Below, one piece after another: positions 47,416-58,802 of a DNA stretch of 64,000 bases (the stretch's first letter is position 1; each line of letters starts with the position of its first letter). The position numbers and the translations under genes are program-made. The stretch covers positions 43,484,543 through 43,548,542 of the forward strand of contig CM037785.1 of the NCBI GenBank assembly GCA_021229015.1, in the 5' to 3' direction. Source of the stretch: Solen grandis (taxonomy: Eukaryota > Mollusca > Bivalvia > Adapedonta > Solenidae). A model generated the notes under the pieces. It was not told the DNA's origin. It saw only the letters and a program-made list of their open reading frames with translations, and searched no databases.

Positions 47416-48610
47416 TGTTCTGTCACAAACAGATTTGTAGTCAACATGTACCTATAGATTTTTTGGTCGTAATTACTGAATTATTGAATGTTATATTAAG
47501 TACCGACCTTTCTTCTGTATTTCTTTGTATAAGCCTTTTTGTTTACCGAAATGCAAAACAGCGATTAAAATACATGTTTGTATAATTATGAGTCAGAAAT
47601 AAGAAATATGCACTCACACACATATATTCCCTGAAAATGCTACCGTGTCCAAGATGATCCCAGGTCTTAACAGGCTATTAAACTGTTGGTGAATATTTTA
47701 GGCATTGTTTCGTGTGTTTTAATTCTTTGTACAGTGTGATTATGAAGAGAGACAATGATAGGGCCATGTAGTTTTTTGTACCTGAATTATTTATGTTATT
47801 TAGCATATTTACCGATAAAGTCTGATTAAATGGTGGTTTATACAGACAAGCAGGAGCCATTTGTGAAGGTTTTATAATTCAAGAAAGACTACTCTTGCTT
47901 GACGTTGAACAGATTTGTGTGAGTTGTCCCCCTTGGACCATTATACAATCTGTTATGGAATGCACTTTTAAATATATGAAAATAATGATTATCTTGATAC
48001 AGGGATGTAAGTTATGGATCAGACTGTTACCATTATATACAGTTGGAGACAATTCTTGTTCGGGTACTTTTTCTTCAAAATGTGTGTGTTGTCTTTATTA
48101 TGGTTGCCAGTATAGCAATTTAATCCAAATCAGTGGATTCTCTTAATCCTGTTATACATTATTTAGGTATTCCCCTATTTTTTTTTTTGCTCACATCTCT
48201 GAATAAAATTTATTGCTAGTCAGTTAAGTGTAAGTTACAATTCTTAGCATAATAAATCAATATTCTAAGTACAACAGTTATGAAACTTCATGTATTACGA
48301 GTAGGATGGTAGGTAGAACGGGATGTGACGTGCGTGATCCCTATGTTACCCACACCTCACTTTGTGAAGCAGGGATGTAAAAAGACAATACTGTCAGTAG
48401 TCACTGGAGGTCATTCCACACCTCCTCATTAAACATATAACGAGTACTACTCCCGTTACTTTTCTCGGGAACTGGAATTGTTCTGTTAATAACTTTGACT
48501 ATGTACCAATTCAAGTCAATACTTGTCCTTGGCCATATGAAACAGTTCCAATTCACTCTGCCAGATTTTTTTCATATACCTGACCTGACTAAAACTGAAA
48601 AAAATCATTT
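47416..48610 (+). repeat. BEL/Pao 3' flank, probably including LTR sequence, copy C
   Basis: Counterpart of 40,841-42,050, with AATAAA near 48,203. LTR end not determined. Confidence 0.4.
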
Positions 48611-48620
48611 TTCTACTTAC

Positions 48621-49217
48621 CCTGGGTAAAGTTTCCCATTATAACTTACCAAAGCATACTGTCCTAGAAACTTATGTTTAAATGTGCTAACAACATTGTT
48701 ATTGAAATCGTTTGTCATGATCAATTTCTCATAGATCTCGTTTCTATGTTCTCAGGTTCGTCTTGTTTGGTCTCTTTTGCACCTTCAACCATGCTTCTCG
48801 TTCCTATGTTCTCGTGTTCGTCTTCTATGGTCTCTTTTGCACCTTCCACCATGCTTCTCATTTATATACTCTCATGTTCGTCTTGTACGTTGTCTGTTGC
48901 ACCTTTCACCATGTTTTTTGTTGTTTTTTTTGTTTCTAAGTTATCGTTTTCGTCTTATTTGGTCTCTGTTGCGTTCTCTAAACTTCTATTTTTAACATCT
49001 TTACATATTCTCTTCTGACTTTGTGATTTAATTCTGTCATCAAGATTCTGATTCTGACTTTGGTTTGCTTTTTAAACTGTTTTTTTGTTGTTTTTTTTCG
49101 ATTCCTTTGACGAATTTTTCACTGTTTTATGGCTTGTCTTCTTTTGCGCTCTGTTATATCCTGTACAAACTTCTTTTTTCCATAATGTTTATCTTCTATA
49201 TACTTGTCCTTACATTT
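48621..49217 (-). pseudogene. Exon-like K/E-rich segment with 20-residue repeats, copy C
   Basis: Minus-strand counterpart of 42,060-42,685. It has the acceptor-like TTTTTTGCAG, the K/E-rich start, about four 60-bp repeats and the KHKFLGQYALVSYNGKLYPG end followed by GTAAGT. It has lost about 20-30 bp near 49,060 relative to B. Broken internally by stops and shifts. Confidence 0.45.
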
Positions 49218-49559
49218 CTGCAAAAAACATTTTTTTTTCCTATCCGGATCAGCGTCCCTTCATAAACGAAATTTCCTTTGTTTTTTGCACTTTACAACCC
49301 CATTATCTGGAACAAATATATGATACAATCGTATTAGAATTAAATAATTAGATTTGTCTTCACAGTCACTCACATAACGACATCAGTATTTCATATAAAC
49401 AAAAATTGCAAAACAGAATTTCTGTGTTTTACTTAAGATATAATTTATCTCTTCCCGTGTTTTGTTGTGTATTGAAACACAGGGTTTTAGTTCAGGTGAG
49501 GATTATTGTATCACGACGGCATACCGCTGCACTGCTCTCTTAATTACATGACCCCCCTT

Positions 49560-49582
49560 CCACACACACACACACACACACA
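49560..49582. repeat. (CA)n microsatellite
   Basis: Second-copy counterpart of 43,031-43,053. Confidence 0.9.
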
Positions 49583-49974
49583 CTACTTGACTACATACGA
49601 GTAAATTATGGGGAATGTGACAACAGAATAGTTTAACTTATAAATGATTTCTCATATCGCCAACAATTTTGTATATTAAATAAAGACTTTGGCTTAAATT
49701 ACTTGTGTTGATGCGTATTGCACGACTTGCACCTCGTAGCTCGCGCATGTAATATACTTATCAAATCAAATTTATGCCAAAGTCTTTATTATTCAATTTT
49801 TTTTCGGCAGTATGAGAAATCATGCATACACTTGTGCTGTTGGGAATGGATTTCTGAAATGAATCGTTTCATAAAATAAAAGTTTATTGCAAACATTAAA
49901 CGCATTCTTCCCTTACTGAACTTTACCCAGTCGTGAAATGCAGTTAGTTGGTGACACTGGTACTATGTATATAT

Positions 49975-50225
49975 AGCGTCGTCAAAAGAGCTTACCTTCA
50001 TTTCCCTGACCCTCCGAAGGTTGTGGATTCGATCCCCGTAAGGGCAAATAATCTTCCATGACCATCTCAGGTGTACAGTACCGGCCAAACCCAGGAGACA
50101 TATACGACATTGTCCCAGAGTAGGTCATACATGTATATACATGTGTAGTGGCCTACGTGACTTTCTGCAGCAGACGCCGTGCGTCGTTAAGCAATTTAAT
50201 GCACGTGTGAAAAATATGTATTAGA
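49975..50225 (+). mobile_element. SINE-like element with B-box, second copy
   Basis: Tandem-duplicate counterpart of 43,440-43,690, nearly identical, with the same GTGGATTCGATCCCCGTAAG segment. Confidence 0.4.
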
Positions 50226-50341
50226 AAGCATTAAATCGGTATTGAAGTAAACGCTGGGCTACATACATTCCTATATGTTTATTTGATGTGTTTGATCAAA
50301 ATTTTCATGATTAGCAAGTCTGAAAATTAACAATTTAAATC

Positions 50342-51395
50342 TGACCTAATTATGCATAATCAAACTCCGATTTCGTCCAAGATGTTGCTTCCTTTGAATA
50401 ACTTATTTTCCGGGACCTTTTTCCTCTGCAGTGTTCGCTCGCGTGCTCTTATTTAAAACATTGAAAGAGATGATCGTAACTTCGCATATACCTACATTAT
50501 AGTTCTAATGTGTATTTTTTTTATTTCCTACTTTATTTACTCCCCCCCCCCTTCTCTCTCTCTCTCTCTCTCCACATATGCAAACGTCATAATTCGCACA
50601 GAACATATTTCGTTTTCTTCTCTCCCTCTCTTTCAGTTTGAATAAGCAATATAATATCAGGAGGTCTTGGATTCAAAACCCAACCGGGGTACATTTCTCC
50701 GGTGATAGCGTCAAGACGTATAACATTTGTACTAGATTTGCCCTTGTCTTGCACTCGGCAAATTGGGGTTGCTATGGGAACTCGGAGAACTCAGTACTGA
50801 TTCTAAGCAGGAACTTCTCTCCCGTGTATCTGTCGGTGCTATTCCCCTGACACGTAAAATAACCAATGTGTCTTTTTGCGAAATGAGCTAGGGTATCGCA
50901 CCCAGACTCACTTGTATCCAACCACTGTCTTTTCCGATGTTTTTTTTTTTCCAGCAAACAAAAAAAACAAAAACAAAAAACAAAAACAAAAAAAAACAGG
51001 ACCCCTACAATAGAAGATTAACATACTGCCTTTGAGAATAGAGGCATACGGTTTTAGTCAAATTACCGATCTCTCCTTGTCCGTGAAAACACAAATTCAC
51101 TACATGATAAAAGTTAAATGGGGAAAAAATCGATAAATTCCATATTATTACATGTATAGTTCGCTTAAATTATATGTCTGATTTTTTTTTCTCATGTATG
51201 TACATTTAAGCATGAATGTGTATATTTAACCAACGTAATTGTATTTCACCAGACGCGTGTCATACCTTCTTATCAGCGGGCACAGCATGTGTTAATTTTG
51301 ACCGGATATGTCACCTTTATGTAATGCCGATACCGATATACCGTCACTCACCCCCACCCCGAATCCCACCCCAAGGCGAAGGAGGGACAATCAAC
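50342..51395. other. Unique flank with simple repeats
   Basis: Leaves the duplicated region at the end of AACAATTTAAATC. It holds a C run and (CT)n at 50,542-50,572 and an A-rich tract with scattered C at about 50,958-50,997. No supported gene. Confidence 0.5.
50553..50572. repeat. (CT)n microsatellite
   Basis: About ten CT repeats, preceded by a run of C. Confidence 0.85.
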
Positions 51396-51495
51396 NNNNN
51401 NNNNNNNNNNNNNNNNNNNNNNNNNNNNNNNNNNNNNNNNNNNNNNNNNNNNNNNNNNNNNNNNNNNNNNNNNNNNNNNNNNNNNNNNNNNNNNN
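51396..51495. other. Assembly gap (100 N)
   Basis: Exactly 100 N, again a placeholder of unknown true size. Confidence 0.99.
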
Positions 51496-54400
51496 AATAG
51501 AAAGTGAGTAGCAGAAGTGTAATGATTACGAAACAGAATTCTATCTGGTTCTTTTTTATTATCTCCCTTTATCTTGAGAATTACTCCATTACTATATAAA
51601 ATCTAATATATAGGGATGTCAGATGTACTCGTATGAGCATACTGATGACAAATATAAATACTTAAAATAATAATTTATCATACTAGATGCCAAAGTGAAA
51701 CATATGGAGCCATCGGACTAAGGTGTCCTTTTCACCTGTGGGTGTGACCTTGACCATGGAGTCTGGGAACCAAATGTTAAGCACGACACTTCATTCCATT
51801 GAGGCAAACAATTCTGCGAACATGTCTTCATTACAATCAGGACAACAAAACCAGAACCATGACCGTTCACCTTTAAGAAAACTAATTCATCGTACTGGTG
51901 GGGTACCGTTTGACAGGAAATGTATTAGGAAGGGCCGAGTTATTCAGAATTACTTAAACATTAATTTGTTTTATGAAACATGAGGACTTGCTTTTACGTA
52001 ATTCTATTATCATTTTATATTTCTTCTTATCCATGTTAAAAGTAAATATCTTACGTTCCGACAGTTACAGTTTGCCGGAGTATCAAACTTCACTCCTCCC
52101 TACTGGTTCGCTTACGATTGCATCAACAAAAAGTATACCTTTTTAAAAAATAAACTTCATGCTAATCACGATTTTGTTCTATCTGAATCCTACCATGATG
52201 CACTCTCACGCCTAGGGTTTGGTTTTATTTATAATGAATCCTGACAATGATCAATAACTTAGGTGTCAAAATATCACGTCTTGTTCATTTATCAAAGCTT
52301 CATCCTAGGGTTATTGCAGCTCTGGGCACACACCGAACATCATCATGCCATAACAAAAAATATTAAAAAGGAATACTGACACGGCAAAACTTTTGTAAAC
52401 CTGGACGTAGCTTGATCCAAACATATCTTGACTGAGCACCGGGTCATAAAATTCTCCAGAATATCAGATAGATTTCAGTTAGGTGTGTTTGTATTTGAAG
52501 CGAACGGTTCGTTTTGTTTACTCAAGTATATCTTATGTCTCAAACTGTAAACGAATCGCGTTAATATTTTGTGATTGTGTCTGACTTTAAGACATGTTTA
52601 TACCTTGAACCGTGTTAGGAGTGTCACTTTAGAGTCATTGTTTAATTGACAAGCTATACATAGATTAAGCAAAGAAAAGAATATAAAAAATAATATAAAA
52701 AAAGACGGAAAAGGAGAAATTATCATTATATTTCATATATATATATTCGGTTACGATTTCGTCCTCAGAATGTTATCCATAATGATTGTGATCACAATGG
52801 GAGATGTAACAAAACCGTAACAGATTCACTGTAGGGCAGATGGTAAAGTGACAATAGGCTAATTGTTACCAACGTGTTCTTTCACGATGATATCTAAATA
52901 GATGCTATTTGCGCTGCGGCCCATGTACATCAGTCTCCAATTGTTTTACCAAAACAAACACAGAAATCGATGATCAAATCAGTGTGTCGTCAGCACTCGT
53001 AATATGAAAACTGATAGGCCCATTATTGCCCGACCTCCGACCGTATCGCTTGCTAATAACACGCTGTTCACGTGACGCGCATGTAGTTTGAATCTAGCAC
53101 AACCATCACCATCAACGTTTGTGTTGCTTTAAACTCAATAAATCACGCCGTTGAATTCTGATCAGCCATCTTTTACGGAACAGTCCTGAAGTAAATTTAG
53201 TTTGTTATTTTAGCAATTGTGATGGTTGCCAGGATACAAAACTGGACATCAGAAGGACAGTTAATAGCCCCAGAACATGCATGTATTAGGTCAGATTTGT
53301 GCAAAGGTGTTTTATGCAGTAAATAATAAGAAATGAATAGTAAGTACATTAAATGGCATCATTAATATAAATCAATATCCCATATAGTCCATATACAATA
53401 AGCAGAATTTCCGTCACAAATATATATCAGTTTGACTTTTAATACATGTATAAAAAAAAGAGAAAATACTCAGTTTGAGATTAAATGAAACAGGTTATCA
53501 ACATTCTGTTCACTGTACACGGAAAGAGGAAATTAATGAAGAGACGTTTTTGTTTTGTTCGACTCATCTGACATTACATTTCAGATCAAATGTAAATATT
53601 TGTTCAGATCAAAAGTTAGTCCATGTTAATATATGTGTGCGTTTTTAATTAGGCTTATTGTCCCACCGACAGTATGTCAGTCATGTTTTGGTCATTACCA
53701 CATGAGACAGACGTAGAGTTGCCTACCTGCGATATAGACCATTTCACTTCGAAATGAGACGTAAACCTGCGTAAATCAACGAGCACTACCCGAACAAATA
53801 ATCTGCATGCTGGTGTTAAATTTCACTAAGTGTTCAATGGGAAATAATCATAAGTTTGAGATTTTCCCCCAGTCACTGATTGGTCAGTGTAAATCAGCGA
53901 ATTATATCGAGTATTGCCGATCCTATGAAGAAATGGTCTATTATGCCAAGACTTCCCATTCCGGGTAAGATACTTAAACAACTTCACCATCGGGACCAGT
54001 AAAATAAAAATAATATACATATACATGTAATTATATTTCAAATATTCTCAATTAAGTCATAACTGCAATACGATACTTCCTTAAGTGGTCAGTCAAATGA
54101 ACACGAGAAAGTGGTCGTTAAGAAGAGGAGGTTGAATATAATGTCAGTTTGGTAATATTTCAGCTGGCCGCTACACACATGTTGTCCGTATAATACAGAC
54201 GACAGCTTACATAGGTTTAACTATACGTTAATTTTTTTTTCAAATCATTTTTTAAAAGTACTTTTGAAAGTACGTCTTTTCTAAAACTATTACTGTAGAT
54301 CTAATTTGAGACTTCACTTTGAGAAGTTGAATTTTATTACAGTTACCCCAGTCATTACAATAGACATTTATATCTGTTTTAGTCAGGATTAAACACTTTC

Positions 54401-55185
54401 TGTTTGCTCAGTATGCGGGAAAACACCGTTGGTGCGCTCAGTTTGACATTAATGGTGCCACGTAAACACCTTGGTTGATGTTATCTAGGAACGTAAGTTG
54501 TGATAACGTCTGCATCTGAGAATCCAACGGGTATATTAGAACAGTACGATTATAGAAATGCTCACTATCATTTTACTGACATGAATTTAAACGCCTGGAA
54601 TGAGTTGACAGATTATTATTTTGTTTTTCTAAGGTAATCCATCCATTATTAGAATATATTAATGGTCCTCCAAATGCTTATCATAATAAATAGATTTCAA
54701 TATACATGAAAACATCCATCGATTTGGAGTTAAAGGATATATTGCTCAAAGTCTATAAAAGCTTTTCTTTACTATAAACTTCCCACGATCACTTAACGGA
54801 CCATGATAACATTTAAGTAATAAAAAAAGATCGCCTTTAATGAATGAGAGGCTCCATCACTTTTAGAGGATATTACCACGGATCGGTGGGATATGAGTTT
54901 GAACAACGATCATAATGGTAGCGCATTCAGGTCAAAACCAGGACAAATGCAATTATGGCATTATTGTTGTCCCTTTTGTCTGTGTAGCTAAATCAATAAC
55001 GTTGGCCTGGCCGTACCTTTTTATTAATTCCACGTAGATTCCTTTCAATTTCACACATAATTACTGGTTCTCGATGTTGTCAGCTATTTTAAAAAATAAC
55101 TTATTTTCATCAATATCATACCAGCCTGGTAAGAGTTTTATTAATATGTGTATTGCATTCTAACCATTTGTTTTATTCATTCCAT

Positions 55186-55219
<34 letters not shown>

Positions 55220-56056
55220 TCATAGCACTGTGAGTCAATAAGTTAATAGGAGTTACCCTGTCGAGGCTTGAACACACGACCATGAGAGGATACATGATAG
55301 AATGGCATCTTATGTTAACACTGGGCCATGGATACCTCCATTGATAATACTAATTATAATTTAACTTAAAAGTGCACTGTGTGCAAAAACAATATCAATT
55401 TCAAATTCATAAATGAACTTTTGACTAACGTATCATTTATCTCAAGAGACGAACGAATCTGCCGCTGACGGTAACATTTGAATAATACGAATCATATGTG
55501 TTACTATTTCAATCATGAGGTGAAGATTAGTAATAAAATCTGACGGGAAAAGTCAATTTCATAAATGCATTTTTACATCGAATGAGAAATACATTTCATA
55601 CATTGTACTAGAAACAGGCTCGCTTTCTAGTCGCGTTTTTGGTAGTCACCAAATATTTCTTTACAGCTTTGTGGTCTTCGACAAATTGTTTATATAAATT
55701 ACTTGAACCACATGCACATTACATACTCAATTAACATGCACTAAATTGGCAGTTATTTGTTTTCTAAATTAGTAAAATTCATTTGTGTGAGTAGAATATC
55801 AAATGGAAACAATCGACAGGTCCAACAGTATCGGTTGTTCATGTTAAGTTGAAAATCATTTCCTCCTTATCATCATTTTTACCAAAATGAATATAAGTTG
55901 CAGCTGCAGTATATTCTAACAAAAAGGTTTCCGTACACATCCCATTGCACAATCTGTACAGCAATCAGTTAAATGTAATATACATACATATAATTATATC
56001 ACATATCCAATTCAGTAAAGTGTCAACTTTGTCCTCTTCTACGTGTGCACTTAAAA
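51496..56056. other. AT-rich unique-looking DNA
   Basis: About 4.5 kb without a recognisable gene, RNA or element apart from a (CT)n run at 55,187-55,217. One open frame at 51,723-51,983 (86 codons, rich in Ser, Asn and Gln) has no family I recognise and no clear splice sites. Intron or intergenic sequence is the likeliest explanation. Confidence 0.4.
55187..55217. repeat. (CT)n microsatellite
   Basis: About 15 CT repeats. Confidence 0.9.
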
Positions 56057-58802
56057 TGATATACCACAATAAATGGACAGACAATGAGATGTGATTATAC
56101 GTCAGCGATATGATATATCAATATAAACGGAGAGACACTGAGATATGATCATACGTAAGCGATAGGATATATCACGATAAACGGACAGACATTGAGATGA
56201 GATTATACGTCAGCGATATGATATATCAATATAAACGGACAGACACTGAGATATGATCATACGTCAACGATAGGATATATCAATATAAACGGACAGACAC
56301 TGAGATATGATCATACGTAAGCGATAGGATATATCACGATAAACGGACAGACATTGAGATGAGATTATACGTCAGCGATAGGATATAGCACGATAAACGG
56401 ACAGACATTGAGATGAGATTATACGTAAGCGATAGGACATATTACGATAAACGGACAGACATTGATATATGATCATACGTAAGCGATAGGATATATCACG
56501 ATAAACGGACAGACACTGATATATGATCATACGTAAGCGATAGGATATATCACGATAAACGGACAGACATTGAGATATGATCATACGTCAGCGATAGGAT
56601 TAATACGATAAACGGACAGACACTGATATATGACTATACGTCAGCGATAGGATATATCACGATAAACGGACAGACATTGAGATATGATTATACGTCAGCG
56701 ATAGGATATATCACGATAAACGGACAGACATTGAGATATGATTATACGTCAGCGATAGGATATATCACGATAAACGGACAGACACTGATATATGACCATA
56801 CGTAAGCGATAGGACATATCACGATAAACGGACAGACACTGATATATGATCATACGTATTCGATAGGATACATCACGATAAACGGACAGACATTGAGATA
56901 TGATTATACGTCAGCGATAGGATATATCACGATAAACGGACAGACACTGATATATGACCATACTTAAGCGATTGGATATATCACGATAAACGGACAGACA
57001 CTGATATATGACCATACTTAAGCGATTGGATATATCACGATAAACGGACAGACACTGATATATGACCATACTTAAGCGATTGGATACATCACGATTAACG
57101 GACAGACACTGAGATATGACAATACGTCAACGATAGGACATATCACGATAAACGGACAGACATTGATATATGACCATACTTAAGCGATAGGATATATCAC
57201 GATAAACAGACAGACACTGATATATGACTATACGTAAGCGATAGGATACATCACGATAAACGGACAGACACTGAGATATGATCATACGTAAGCGATTGGA
57301 TATATCACGATAAACGGACAGACATTGATATGATTATACGTCAGCGATAGGATATATCACGATAAACGGACAGACACTGATATATGACCATACTTAAGCG
57401 ATTGGATATATCACGATAAACAGACAGACACTGAGGTATGACTATACGTAAGCGATTAGGATATATCACGATAAACAGACAGACACTGAGGTATGACTAT
57501 ACGTAAGCGATAGGATATATCACGATAAACGGACAGACACTGAGATATGATCATACGTATTCGATAGGATATATCACGATTAACGGACAGACATTGAGAT
57601 ATGATTATACGTCAGCGATAGGATATATCATGATAAACGGACAGACACTGAGATATGATCATACGTATTCGATAGGATATATCACGATAAACAGACAGAC
57701 ACTGAGGTATGACTATACGTCAACGATAGGATATATCACGATTAACGGACAGACATTGAGATATGATTATACGTCAACGATAGGATATATCACGATAAAC
57801 GGACAGACACTGATATATGATTATACGTCAGCGATAGGATATATCACGATAAACGGACAGAAATTGAGATATGATTATACGTCAGCGATAGGATATATCA
57901 CGATAAACGGACAGAAATTGAGATATGATTATACGTCAGCGATAGGATATATCACGATAAACGGACAGACACTGATATATGATCATACGTCAGCGATAGG
58001 ATATATCACGATAAACGGACAGACACTGATATATGATTATACGTCAGCGATAGGATATATCACGATAAACGGACAGACACTGATATATGACCATACTTAA
58101 GCGATTGGATATATCACGATAAACGGACAGACACTGATATATGACCATACTTAAGCGATTGGATATATTACGATAAACGGACAGACACTGAGGTATGACT
58201 ATACGTCAACGATAGGACATATTACGATAAACGGACAGACACTGAGGTATGACTATACGTAACGATAGGATATATTACGATAAACGGACAGACACTGAGA
58301 TATGGTCATACGTAGCGATATGATATATTACGATAAACGGACAGACACTAATATATGATCATCCGTAGCGATAGGATATATTACGATAAACGGACAGACA
58401 TTAAGATATGATTATACGTCAGCGATATGATATATTACGATAAACGGACAGACACTGATATATGGTCATACGTAGCGTTAGGATATATCACGATAAACAG
58501 ACAGACACTGATATATGATCATACGTAGCGATATGATATATTACGATAAACGGACAGACATTAAGATATGATTAAACGTCAGCGTTAGGATATATCACGA
58601 TAAACAGACAGACACTGAGATATGATTATACGTCAGAGATATGATATATCACGATAAAGAGACTGACACTGAGATATGATTATACGTCAGCGATAACATA
58701 TATCACGATAAACGGACAGACAATTCAATACGATTATACGTCAGCGATAAGATATATCACGATAAACGGACAGACACTTGGATATTATTATACGTCAGCG
58801 AT
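56057..58802. repeat. 54-bp minisatellite, about 50 copies
   Basis: Consensus phrases are ATACGTCAGCGATAGGATAT, ATCACGATAAACGGACAGAC and A(C/T)TGA(G/T)ATATGA. The period is 54 bp in most units, with some 52-53-bp units towards the right end. Variants (CGTCAGCG, CGTAAGCG, CTTAAGCG, CGTATTCG; GATAGG or GATTGG) are grouped in runs, which suggests local duplication. Because 54 is a multiple of three, long open frames appear by phase alone: 168 codons on the plus strand (57,594-58,100) and 70 on the minus strand (56,372-56,584), both with 18-residue periods. Confidence 0.95.

Larger units (their letters stand above)
43812..50341 (+). repeat. Second tandem copy of the right-arm unit (copy C)
   Basis: Direct repeat of 37,243-43,811 at an offset of about 6.53-6.57 kb. 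Similarity is very high, but private differences occur on both sides. C keeps 25 bp near 44,184 and bases near 44,655 that B lost; C has a deletion inside its SINE and near 49,060. It starts within the protease region, so gag and the protease start are absent. Confidence 0.85.

Noticed and set aside
57594..58100. A 168-codon repetitive protein
   Set aside because: Explained by the 54-bp period being a multiple of three; the opposite strand is open for the same reason, and there are no gene signals around it.
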